Under the pieces are notes generated by a model, which had not been told where the DNA came from, made no database searches, and was given only the letters and a program-made list of their open reading frames with translations. A program made the position numbers and the translations under genes. This document shows positions 1 through 7,457 of a stretch of DNA of 18,245 nucleotides, piece after piece (within the stretch, counting starts at the first letter, position 1; every line of letters begins with the position of its first letter). This DNA is from UBA9676 sp036522155 (lineage in GTDB: Bacteria; Actinomycetota; Actinomycetes; Streptosporangiales; Streptosporangiaceae). Where the stretch lies: the NCBI GenBank assembly GCA_036522155.1, contig DATDGI010000286.1, positions 1-18,245 of the forward strand, written 5' to 3'.

Positions 1-963
1 GGCCCCTACCTGCATGGTCGCCACGTGCTCGGGGAGCATGTGCCCGAACCGGCCCTGCATGGCCAGGTAGTCGGTGACCGGGCGCTGCACCGGCGGGTGG
101 AAGTAGTGGTATTCGCGTTCCTCCGGGTCGTACTCCCAGACCGGGAACAGCCCGGCCTCCACGACCCGGCGGCCGATCTCGACCGTCATCGAGGTCTGGT
201 AGACCCAGCCCTTCTGGCACGGCGTGAAGCAGTGCATGAAGGCGGCGCCGCGGTGGTTGAGGCCCTTGCGGGTCTTGTTCATCAGGTCCACCGGGTAGCC
301 GACGGTGGTGGTGGCCACGTAGCAGTGCGGGTGCCCGGCCGCCATCATCTTGGCCAGGTTCTTCGGCGGCAGTGAGGTGCCTTCCGGCTTGGCCTTGCCG
401 AACGGGGTGAATGTGGTCATGCTGCCGTACGGCGTGGTCGGTGAGACCTGGATGCCGGTGTTGGCGTAGCACTCGTTGTCGTAGCAGATGAACAGGGCGT
501 CGTGGTTGCGGTACAGCGCGCCGGAGATCGCGCCCAGCCCGATGTCGGCGGCGCTGCCGTCGCCGGCCATGACGATGATGTTCGGGTACGGCCCGGGGTG
601 GCGGCCCTTGCGGATCAGCGCCTCGTACCCGGCCGCTACGCCAGAGGTGAACGAGCCGCCGCTGGCGATCGGCGTGTGCGCCCACGGCACCGTGTACGGG
701 GTACACAGGTAGGTCGAGTTGGCCACGTACATGCAGCCGGTCGGGCCGGCCACGACGGTGTCCTGGCCCGCCGCCTTGAGCACCCACCGGTACTCGATGG
801 CCGGACCGCAGCCGGCGCAGGTGCGGTGCCCCGCCTGGTAGGGGTCCTCGTCGGGGAGGTCAGGCAGGTAGTGGCGGTCGCGGCCGGCGTCGTCCTCGGT
901 CGCCGCGCCGCGGCCCTCCTCCTCCAGCAGCGGGAGGTGCTGGCGGATGACTTCCTTAGCCAT
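1..963 (-). CDS. 2-oxoacid:acceptor oxidoreductase, beta (TPP-binding) subunit, partial at the left edge
   Basis: This is the thiamine-diphosphate-binding subunit of a PorB/OorB-like 2-oxoacid oxidoreductase. The frame is open from ATG at 963 to base 1, giving 321 residues with the C-terminus outside the window. A TPP/Mg motif starts at residue 135 (GDGSAADIGLGA) and ends near residue 170 (YDNECYANTG), as in the family. Candidate [4Fe-4S] ligands are C49 and C52 (CAGC), C77 and C249 (TPCQKGW), matching the four-Cys pattern of PorB proteins. The start has a good ribosome-binding site (AAGGAG, 7 nt away). It lies 22 nt downstream of the alpha-subunit gene and is the last visible gene of the operon. 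The family assignment is secure; the substrate has to be judged from the alpha subunit. Confidence 0.93.
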   Translation of the reverse strand, partial: MAKEVIRQHLPLLEEEGRGAATEDDAGRDRHYLPDLPDEDPYQAGHRTCAGCGPAIEYRWVLKAAGQDTVVAGPTGCMYVANSTYLCTPYTVPWAHTPIASGGSFTSGVAAGYEALIRKGRHPGPYPNIIVMAGDGSAADIGLGAISGALYRNHDALFICYDNECYANTGIQVSPTTPYGSMTTFTPFGKAKPEGTSLPPKNLAKMMAAGHPHCYVATTTVGYPVDLMNKTRKGLNHRGAAFMHCFTPCQKGWVYQTSMTVEIGRRVVEAGLFPVWEYDPEEREYHYFHPPVQRPVTDYLAMQGRFGHMLPEHVATMQVGA

Positions 964-985
964 CAGTGGGCTCCTTCGTTACCGG

Positions 986-2269
986 TCATTCCTCGAACCC
1001 GACCCAGTGCGCGGCCTTCTCCACGTGGCCACGCTCGATGGCCTCGGTGAGCTTGTGCGCCATCCACTCGAACTCGGCCGCCGGGACGGTCTCGCCGCCG
1101 AGGCCGGCCATGAACGAGGTCACCAGCGGGCGGTCCGGTGCGTAGTACAGGGCGGTGGTGACGTCCGGCGACAGGATGCCGCCGTAGGTCGAGCCGCCGA
1201 GGCCGAGGTTGGTCTCCACCACGCCGACGCCCTTGACGCCGCGCAGCGCGGCGCGCAGGTCGTCGCTGGGGAACGGGCGGATCCACAGCAGCCGGGCCAT
1301 GCCGATCTTGATGCCGCGCTCGCGCAGCAGCCGGATCGCGGCCCGGCAGGTGACCGCGTGCCCGCCGGAGATGACGATCGCGATGTCGGCGTCGTCCAGC
1401 ATGTACTCCTCGACGAAGTGCGGGTAGTGGCGGCCGAACGCGGCGCCGAACTCGTCGGTCTTCTCCCGGATAACCGGGATCGCGTCCTCCATCGCCCGCG
1501 CCCGCTCCAGCTGCAGCGGCGGCCCCTGGGACGGGTGGATCTGCGGACCATGCGAAACGGGCTTGCGCGGGTCGAGCGGGAACGGCAGCCGGTAGGGCGG
1601 CAGGTAGGCGTCCACCTGGGCGGCCGTGGGCATCTCCACCTCGCCGGCGATGTGCGACACGAAGTAGCCGTCCTGCACCGCCATCTGCGGCAGCAGCACG
1701 CGCGGGTCCTCGCCAATGGCGTAGGCGATCAGGGTCTTGTCGAAGACCTCCTGCGGGGTCGCCGCCCAGCCCATCAGCCAGCCCATGTCCCGGGTGCACA
1801 GCGCGTCGGTGTGCTCGGAGCCGAAGTCGCCCGGCGGGTCCAGGGTCCGGTCGGCGATCGACATGTGGACCGGGATCCGCGCGCCGGAGATGATCGAGTA
1901 CATCTCGTAGGCGTAGGTCACGCCGACCCCGGACGAGCCGGTGAACGCCCGCGCCCCGCACGACCCGGCGCCGAACGCGGCCGACAGCTGGGAGTGCTCG
2001 CCGTCGGCCACGATGTACTCGGCGTCGAGCAGGCCGTCCGCGATGAACTGGGACAGGTTCATCATGATCGCCGTGTACGGCCGGATCGGGTACGCGGTGA
2101 TCACGTCCACGTTCGCGTACAGGGCGGCGTAGGCCGCGGCGGCACAGCCGTTCAGCCGCTTGCGGGTCCCGGCCAGGCTGGCCAGCAGCTGCTCACCGTC
2201 GGGCGTCCGGCTGCCCGGGCCGTAGTCCGGCGGCCCGGCCCACGCCCCGTCGACATGCACCGTGGTCAT
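986..2269 (-). CDS. 2-oxoacid:acceptor oxidoreductase, alpha subunit, oxalate oxidoreductase-like
   Basis: This 427-residue protein is a PorA-type alpha subunit (pyrimidine-binding domain plus domain II), which forms the active site with beta. The family hallmark YPITP is here Y60-P-I-R63-P-Y. The segment after residue 90 (DGEHSQLSAAFGAG) holds the likely TPP-activating Glu91. R141, D144, D148 and F149 lie in ADRTLDPPGDFG. From memory, Moorella thermoacetica oxalate oxidoreductase uses Tyr28, Arg31, Arg109, Asp112, Asp116 and Phe117 of its alpha chain; adding 32 to each gives Y60, R63, R141, D144, D148 and F149 here. Pyruvate enzymes have Thr at the Arg31 position. The gene starts 4 nt after the flavoprotein stop codon, so translation is probably coupled. 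Family membership is certain; oxalate as the substrate is an inference. Confidence 0.93.
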   Translation of the reverse strand: MTTVHVDGAWAGPPDYGPGSRTPDGEQLLASLAGTRKRLNGCAAAAYAALYANVDVITAYPIRPYTAIMMNLSQFIADGLLDAEYIVADGEHSQLSAAFGAGSCGARAFTGSSGVGVTYAYEMYSIISGARIPVHMSIADRTLDPPGDFGSEHTDALCTRDMGWLMGWAATPQEVFDKTLIAYAIGEDPRVLLPQMAVQDGYFVSHIAGEVEMPTAAQVDAYLPPYRLPFPLDPRKPVSHGPQIHPSQGPPLQLERARAMEDAIPVIREKTDEFGAAFGRHYPHFVEEYMLDDADIAIVISGGHAVTCRAAIRLLRERGIKIGMARLLWIRPFPSDDLRAALRGVKGVGVVETNLGLGGSTYGGILSPDVTTALYYAPDRPLVTSFMAGLGGETVPAAEFEWMAHKLTEAIERGHVEKAAHWVGFEE

Positions 2270-2273
2270 GGGG

Positions 2274-4166
2274 TCACCCCGGAGTTCCGTTAGGAATGGC
2301 TGTGGTTGCGGTTTTGCCGTTGCCCGCGGGCGCTGTGCGGGCGGCGTCGTATTCGGCGATCGTCTCCTCGATGAGCTGGCGGGTGAACGCGGACTGCTCG
2401 GCGTGGGCGCCGTCGTAGGGCGCGAACGCGGTTTCCATCCGGGTCACGTCGGCCGGGTCGTCGAAGTCCATCTCCGGCACCTTCTCCAGGCAGCCGGTGG
2501 GGCATTCCTGGACGCAGACCAGGCAGCCTTTGCAGTAGGTGGTGCGGATCGTGTAGTGCCCGTTCTCGCGGGTATCGCGCATCACGCTGACGTCCGGGCA
2601 GACGATGTAACAGTTGTCACAGCCGTTGCAGACGCCGCAGCTCATGCACCGGTCGGCCTCCGCGGCCGCCTCCTCGCGGCTGTAGGCCAGCGTGACCTCG
2701 ACGGCCTGGCTGCGGCGGCGGTCGGCGGGCGGGGTGAGCGGGGCTTCGATCCGCGGCGCATGCCGGAAGTAGGCGGCGTTCAGGCCGGCGTAGGGCATGA
2801 CCTCGACCGCGGGCTCGGGGCCGAGTTCGGTGGCGGTGAGCACCCGGTCGATGTCGCGGGCGGCCCGCTTGCCGTCGCCGAGCGCGTCCACCACCATCGA
2901 CGGGCCGCGCATCACGTCGCCGCCGACGAACACGTTGCCTTCCACCCGGCCGTGCTGGTCGGCGGTGATCACGCCGCGGTCGCTGAGGTGATCCGGCAGC
3001 CATTCGAGCTGCTGGATCTGGCCGATGGCGATGAGGATGGTGTCGCAGGCGACCTCGCGTTCTGTGCCCTCGGCCAGTTCCGGCCGGACGCTGCCGTCAG
3101 CGGCCTTGGCCAGCCGGGCGTCGCACAGCACCGCGCCGGTGACCTGGCCGTCGCTGGCCAGCACCCGGACCAGCGAGGTGGTGGGGGAGAAGGCGACGCC
3201 CTCGTCCCGGGCCTGGGCCAGGTCCTCGGCCACGATGAGCAGCTCGTCCTCGGATTCCAGCGACACGATGGTGGCCTCGCCGCGGCCCAGCCGGATGGCG
3301 CTGCGGGCGGCGTCAGAGGCGGTGTTGCCGCCGCCGATCACCAGCACCTGGCGGCCGACCTTGACCGGCCGGCCCAGGCCCACCTCGCGCAGGAACTCCA
3401 GCGCCCCGGTGACGCCGCGGGATTCGATGCCCGCCACCGGCAGCCGGCGGCCCACGTCCTGGCCGAGCGCGAGGAAGGTGGCCGGGTAGGCCCGCAGCTC
3501 GTCCCAGCTGATGTCGCTCCCGGCCCGGACGCCGCAGCGGATCTCGATGCCCCCGAAGGCCAGCAGCTTGGCGATCTCGGCGTCGAGCACGGCCTCGGGC
3601 AGGTGCCAGGCCGGGATGCCGGCCCGGAGCATGCCGCCGGGCTTGTCCAGCGCCTCGAAGATCACGCTGCCGTAGCCGCGGCGGCGCAGATGATAGGCGC
3701 AGGCCAGGCCGGCCGGGCCGGATCCGACGATGGCGACCGTGGTGCCGTTCAGCTCGGGCAGGGTGGGCTTGACCGGGTCGTCGGCGAGCGCGAGGCCGTA
3801 GTCGCCCAGGAAGCGCTCGACGCTGCGGATGCCGATCGGCTCGTCGTGCTCGGCCCGGTTGCAGGCGGTCTCGCACGGGTGGTAGCAGACCCGGCCGGTG
3901 ACCGACGGCATCGGGTTGTCCTGCATGATCGTCAGGTAGCCGTCCAGGTAACGGTCGTGCTTGACGTAGTCCAGGTACTTCTGGATCTGCTCGCCGGTCG
4001 GGCAGGCGTTGTTGCAGGGCGGCGTCTTGTCCCGGTACACCGGCCGGTAGAACCGGAAGTTCCCGGTCGGGAACAGCCGCTGGCCTTCCTTCTCGGTTGG
4101 CGGCGGGGTCACGCCGGCGATGGGCAGCTGCAGGTGCGGCGGGATCCGGGTGCCGCGGACGGACAT
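2274..4166 (-). CDS. GltD-like NAD(P)/FAD oxidoreductase fused to a 2x[4Fe-4S] ferredoxin domain (electron-transfer subunit)
   Basis: This 630-residue protein probably passes electrons between the TPP enzyme and NAD(P). The N-terminal iron-sulfur domain of the glutamate synthase small-subunit type has C51, C55, C94, C98 and C102. An FAD Rossmann motif GSGPAG is at 148-153, the NAD(P) motif GGGNTASDAAR at 278-288, and the GGD flavin motif at 415-417. The C-terminal PorD-like bacterial ferredoxin region has Cys at 507, 510, 513, 516, 519 and 523, then at 545, 548, 551, 555 and 559, enough for two [4Fe-4S] clusters. The last 60 residues are an unassigned acidic tail. The start has AGGAGG 4 nt upstream. 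It sits between gamma and alpha, replacing the separate delta ferredoxin subunit of classical enzymes. The physiological direction and the choice of NAD or NADP cannot be read from the sequence. Confidence 0.93.
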   Translation of the reverse strand: MSVRGTRIPPHLQLPIAGVTPPPTEKEGQRLFPTGNFRFYRPVYRDKTPPCNNACPTGEQIQKYLDYVKHDRYLDGYLTIMQDNPMPSVTGRVCYHPCETACNRAEHDEPIGIRSVERFLGDYGLALADDPVKPTLPELNGTTVAIVGSGPAGLACAYHLRRRGYGSVIFEALDKPGGMLRAGIPAWHLPEAVLDAEIAKLLAFGGIEIRCGVRAGSDISWDELRAYPATFLALGQDVGRRLPVAGIESRGVTGALEFLREVGLGRPVKVGRQVLVIGGGNTASDAARSAIRLGRGEATIVSLESEDELLIVAEDLAQARDEGVAFSPTTSLVRVLASDGQVTGAVLCDARLAKAADGSVRPELAEGTEREVACDTILIAIGQIQQLEWLPDHLSDRGVITADQHGRVEGNVFVGGDVMRGPSMVVDALGDGKRAARDIDRVLTATELGPEPAVEVMPYAGLNAAYFRHAPRIEAPLTPPADRRRSQAVEVTLAYSREEAAAEADRCMSCGVCNGCDNCYIVCPDVSVMRDTRENGHYTIRTTYCKGCLVCVQECPTGCLEKVPEMDFDDPADVTRMETAFAPYDGAHAEQSAFTRQLIEETIAEYDAARTAPAGNGKTATTAIPNGTPG

Positions 4167-4196
4167 GGAACCTCCTCGCTGGGGTCGGCGGCGGGA

Positions 4197-4955
4197 TCAG
4201 CCGGCGGGCGCGGCGTGGGCCGCGGGCATCTGCTCGTTCCCGTTGGCGGGCGCGGGGACCGGGGCGGGCGCGGCGCCGCCGGTCGTGGCCGCCCCAGCCT
4301 CGGCGGTCATATCGATGACGGTGTGCTGGGCGGCGCCGCGGAACATGGCGTCCCGGTCGGCGACCTGATCGGCCACCGCCTCCAGCGGGAGCACGCCGGT
4401 GGCGGCGGTCAGCGCGCCGATCAGCGGGGCGGCAATGCCCATCCCGATGGCCAGCCGCTCCTCGGCGCCCTCGGTGGACATCCGGTCGAGAGCCAGCTCG
4501 GACAGGTTGCGGACGAACATCCACGGGCTCTTGCCGCGCTGCTCGGCGAGCCCGACGGCATCCACCACGACGAACTTGCCGATCTTGGCCTGCATGCTGT
4601 CGGGCAGGAATTTCAGCAGGTAGTGGGGGTCGCGGACGGAGTTGACCACCACCACCCCGCCGCGGTCGGGGGCGCCGCGCAGGAAGTTGACCGCCTTGAT
4701 GATCGTCTCCTCGACCAGGACCACCCAGTCGGGGTGCGGGTTCTCGTAGACGAACCGGTCCACGATCGGCGAGTCGCCGAACCGGGCGTACCTTCTGACC
4801 AGGCAGTTGGTGCGGTCGGGGTCGTCGACGTAGTCACTGACGTTGTCCGCGTGGTAGCCCAGTGCGCGGGCGGCGGCCGCGATACAGGAGGAGACGTCGC
4901 GCGCCTCTTTATCCATGATGATGCCGCGGGACCAGACGGTGAGCTCGTGATACAC
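4197..4955 (-). CDS. 2-oxoacid:acceptor oxidoreductase, divergent gamma subunit
   Basis: First gene of the operon, about 252 residues. The core (YVDDPDRTNCLVRRYARFGD, then PDWVVLVEETI and GVVVVNS) matches the gamma (POR) domain of 2-oxoacid oxidoreductases. The N-terminal glycine motif of the family (HGRGGQG) is absent; YHELTVWSRGIIMDKEARD stands in its place. Residues from about 220 on form an Ala/Pro-rich tail. I prefer GTG at 4955 because GAGGAG lies 4 nt upstream; ATG at 4967 is in frame but has no ribosome-binding site. ATG at 5000 and anything further upstream fall inside or before the predicted promoter. The stop is 30 nt before the flavoprotein start. The open frame continues upstream to 6233 only because of GC bias. 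Family call likely, exact start uncertain. Confidence 0.82.
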   Translation of the reverse strand: MYHELTVWSRGIIMDKEARDVSSCIAAAARALGYHADNVSDYVDDPDRTNCLVRRYARFGDSPIVDRFVYENPHPDWVVLVEETIIKAVNFLRGAPDRGGVVVVNSVRDPHYLLKFLPDSMQAKIGKFVVVDAVGLAEQRGKSPWMFVRNLSELALDRMSTEGAEERLAIGMGIAAPLIGALTAATGVLPLEAVADQVADRDAMFRGAAQHTVIDMTAEAGAATTGGAAPAPVPAPANGNEQMPAAHAAPAG

Positions 4956-4998
4956 GGGGCTCCTCATGACATTGTATACCGTCGGCAGGATACTGCTC

Positions 4999-5026
4999 AT
5001 GCTAGACGTGTCACGGCTCACGTCAA
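4999..5026 (-). promoter_or_regulatory. Predicted promoter of the oxidoreductase operon with an internal dyad
   Basis: On the minus strand, TTGACG (5026-5021) and TAGCAT (5004-4999) are separated by 16 bp, a good vegetative-type promoter whose start would be near 4992, about 35 nt before the gamma start codon. A dyad with perfect 6-bp arms, GACGTG and CACGTC, spans 5005-5024 and fills the spacer between the two hexamers, a common position for a repressor operator. This is a sequence match only. Confidence 0.45.
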
Positions 5027-5103
5027 GAGGGGATTTCGGCTGATTACGGCGCGTGCCCGGGCAATCCACCGGCCGTTGCCGGGCTATCTGGCGGGCTGGT
5101 ATC

Positions 5104-5191
5104 GGGCTGGCTTTGGGCTGATAGCGGGCCGGCCTTGGGCTGATAGCTGGCCGGCTTTGGGCTGATGGCGGGCTGGTAGGAGGCTGGTTGC
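5104..5191. repeat. Four tandem 22-bp units in the intergenic region
   Basis: Units lie at 5104-5125, 5126-5147, 5148-5169 and a degenerate one at 5170-5191, with the shared core GGGCTGATAGC near the 3' end of the first two. A weaker fifth copy may follow to 5213. The rest of the 4968-5293 gap holds the operon promoter above and nothing else I recognise. On the minus strand the repeat reads as a Pro/Ala/Tyr-rich translation, which I take as a by-product. Function unknown. Confidence 0.7.
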
Positions 5192-5293
5192 GGGCCTGGC
5201 CAACGGCTAGCAGCGAGGGCGAATGCCTGCGGGGAAACGGCCGCGTGCCGCATGATGTAGTGATTTCTTTGTGGCCGGGTGAAGGGGCGCAGC

Positions 5294-7450
5294 ATGCGGA
5301 TTGGCGGCTCGCAAGGACCCGCTTCGTCCCGGCGGCGTGCGCCCTCCAGCAATCCTTATCCGGATTCCCCGGAGGAGCGTCCGGGTGGATTCCGGCGGCG
5401 GCGGGGTGGATCCAGGCGGCGCGAGCGTTCCGATTCCTGGGATAACCCCCGGCTGCCCGGTGCCGGCGATCCGGGTGATGACCAGTGGAGCGATCCGCGG
5501 CTGAGCCAGCCCGGCTCGCGGGATGACCCGCGGGGTGATCCACGCGGTGATCCGAGGGGCGACCCGCGCAGCGACCCGCGGGCGAGGCATCGCGATCCGC
5601 GGGCCGACCCGCGCAGCGATCCACGGCAGATGCGCGCTGATCCGCGGGCCGACCCACGCGGTTCCCAGTCGGGGTCGGGCGGCTGGCCGGTGCCGCCAGA
5701 TCCGCGCGCTGGTGTCCCGTCGCGGGGTCGCCCCGACCCCCTGACCGATCCCCGGCTGGCCCGTAGGGGTTCACCGGGTGACCAGTGGGTCGGGCCACCG
5801 CCGGGGGCGCGCCCCGATCCACGCGGCGACCCGAGGGGTGATCCGCGCGGCGACCCAAGAGGTGATCCTCGCGACCCCCGGCGTGACCCGCGTGGCGATC
5901 CACGTGACCCGCGGCGGGGCCCGCGTCCCGGCTCCGGCCCGCTGCCCGGGGCCGGGTCGGGGCCGATGCCGCGGATGGGCTCGGGCCCCATGTCGCGGGT
6001 GGATTCGGGGCCGTTGTCGCGCGTGGACTCGGGGCCGGTTCCCCGAGCGGGCCCGGTGCCGCGCCAGCGAGCGGATTCGTGGCCGGAAACCGGGATGAGC
6101 CCCATAGACGACTCCTGGCCAGCCTCCGGCATGGACCCGCGCGCCGGGTCCCGGCGTGCGGGCCCGCCGTCTGGCGCGAGATCCGCAGACTGGGACAGCC
6201 AGACCGGCCCCCAGCCGGACCGGTTCGGGCCACGGGCGCTGCCTGGCTCGCAGCCCGGCCGGGCCGATCCCCGGTCGCGACCGGTCAGCGGCCCGCACAC
6301 CGACCCCGGCGGCAGCGCGCGTTCCGGTCCGCGCCCGGTGCCCGGGCGCCCATCCCGGCCGGCGCCGGAGTACGGCACGTCGCCAGGGCAGGAGCGCGAT
6401 CCCAGGGCGGCCGGGGATTACGGTTCCTGGCCGGGCCACGAGCGCGGCCCGCGGGCGCTGGCGGGCGACCCGCGTACGGAGCAGGACCTGCGGCGGCCCG
6501 ATTCACCGGGCCCGGGATCGCGCGGTTCCGGTGCGCCGGGCCGGCGGGGCGGGGAGGGCCGGGGACCAGGCCGCCAGGCCGCCCTCGACCGGCCGGACCC
6601 GGCTGATCTCCTGGATACCGGGGAGCGCTCACCCGGCCGCAGCCGGTTGCCGGGCCGTGACCGGCGGCTAGGCCGCGGCCGCGGGGACTCCGGCGACGCC
6701 GGGCCGGGCCGTGACCGGCCGGCTGGCCGTGGCCGTGGCAAACCGGATGACTACCCAGATCGCCCGCCCGAGCAAGCTGGCGGCCGCCGGGGGCATCGGG
6801 ATGCCCGGCCGAGCCCGCCGCCCGCAGAACCCGGCCCTGACGTGCCGCGCAGGCGCAGTGGCACGGCCAGCCGCGGGCGGAAGGGTTTGTCCCGGTCGCG
6901 GATCTGGCTATATGCCGGGGTGGCCGGGCTGGCCGTGGTGGGTTCGCTGGTGCTGGCCGGGACAATGCTGCTGGGTCACGGCGGCCCGGCTCACACCCTG
7001 ATCACGCCGGCCAAACTGGGCGCGTATGTCCGCAGCCCCCAGCTTGAGCAGCAGATGGGGGCGAGGGGCCTGCAGCAGCAGGTCATCTCCAGGAGTGCTG
7101 GCCAGGCCAGCCACGTGATCTACGCGGTGTACGAGAACAACGCGACCGCGTCGGGCGGCAGCCCGCAGGTGATCCTGTTCATCGGCGGCCACCTGTCCGG
7201 GGTTTCGCCCAGCGGCTTCATCAGCAGCTTCAGCACCCAGTTCAAGGGGGCGAGCAGCACCAGCCCGGGCAGCATGGGTGGCAGCGCGGCCTGTGTGAAC
7301 GCGAACGCCAACGTGACCGGTCAGGTGGCGCTGTGCACCTGGGCGGACAACGACACGTTCGGCGTGGTCGCCTCACCGACGATGAGTGCGGCGCAGCTCG
7401 CGGCCCAGATGCGCACGATCCGGCCTCAGGTCGAGCACACCGCGAAGTAG
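5294..7450 (+). CDS. Single-span membrane protein with long Asp-Pro-Arg-repeat cytoplasmic region
   Basis: A 718-residue protein I cannot name. Residues 1-535 are low-complexity, rich in Pro, Arg, Gly and Asp: an Arg-rich start, DPR(G/S/A) repeats at about 78-122 and 175-210, then GSGP/DSGP(x)5 repeats at 213-256. One membrane helix spans about 537-560 (WLYAGVAGLAVVGSLVLAG), preceded by Arg/Lys, so the long tail should be cytoplasmic. The outer domain, 561-718, is ordinary folded sequence with two Cys (C667, C681) that could form a disulfide. I chose ATG at 5294 because AAGGGG lies 6 nt upstream; GTG at 5279 is in frame with poor signals. It converges with the next gene, stops 7 nt apart, with no clear terminator between. 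The pattern resembles actinobacterial envelope proteins with disordered cytoplasmic tails; the role is unknown. Confidence 0.8.
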   Translation: MRIGGSQGPASSRRRAPSSNPYPDSPEERPGGFRRRRGGSRRRERSDSWDNPRLPGAGDPGDDQWSDPRLSQPGSRDDPRGDPRGDPRGDPRSDPRARHRDPRADPRSDPRQMRADPRADPRGSQSGSGGWPVPPDPRAGVPSRGRPDPLTDPRLARRGSPGDQWVGPPPGARPDPRGDPRGDPRGDPRGDPRDPRRDPRGDPRDPRRGPRPGSGPLPGAGSGPMPRMGSGPMSRVDSGPLSRVDSGPVPRAGPVPRQRADSWPETGMSPIDDSWPASGMDPRAGSRRAGPPSGARSADWDSQTGPQPDRFGPRALPGSQPGRADPRSRPVSGPHTDPGGSARSGPRPVPGRPSRPAPEYGTSPGQERDPRAAGDYGSWPGHERGPRALAGDPRTEQDLRRPDSPGPGSRGSGAPGRRGGEGRGPGRQAALDRPDPADLLDTGERSPGRSRLPGRDRRLGRGRGDSGDAGPGRDRPAGRGRGKPDDYPDRPPEQAGGRRGHRDARPSPPPAEPGPDVPRRRSGTASRGRKGLSRSRIWLYAGVAGLAVVGSLVLAGTMLLGHGGPAHTLITPAKLGAYVRSPQLEQQMGARGLQQQVISRSAGQASHVIYAVYENNATASGGSPQVILFIGGHLSGVSPSGFISSFSTQFKGASSTSPGSMGGSAACVNANANVTGQVALCTWADNDTFGVVASPTMSAAQLAAQMRTIRPQVEHTAK
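5525..5923 (+). repeat. Coding 12-bp repeats for Asp-Pro-Arg-Gly, two blocks
   Basis: Two blocks, about 5525-5659 and 5816-5923, consist of degenerate 12-base units encoding DPRG, DPRS or DPRA. Codon wobble varies between units (GAT/GAC, CCG/CCA, CGC/CGG), so the repetition appears kept at protein level rather than being a recent DNA expansion. The blocks also keep several other frames open, which creates false ORFs on both strands. Confidence 0.75.
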
Positions 7451-7457
7451 CCGCCCG

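Noticed and set aside
947..2293. 448-residue plus-strand frame opposite the alpha subunit
   Set aside because: Antisense to a well-supported alpha subunit; Arg/Val/His-rich without motifs.
2262..5165. 967-residue plus-strand frame opposite the flavoprotein and gamma genes
   Set aside because: It lies antisense to two genes with clear cofactor motifs; its translation is low-complexity Gly/Ala/Val/Asp sequence with no domain, a product of GC-skewed codons.
5104..5191. Possible CRISPR array
   Set aside because: The 22-bp units are directly adjacent without spacers and are degenerate; no cas genes are near.
4968..6233. Upstream extension of the gamma-subunit frame by about 420 codons
   Set aside because: It crosses the predicted promoter and the tandem repeats, and runs antisense to the DPR-repeat gene; no family sequence is found there.
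5356..6439. Minus-strand frames of 340 and 222 residues opposite the DPR-repeat gene
   Set aside because: Mirror translations of the repeats (Arg/Gly/Ser-rich); the plus frame continues into a membrane helix and folded domain, so it is the real gene.
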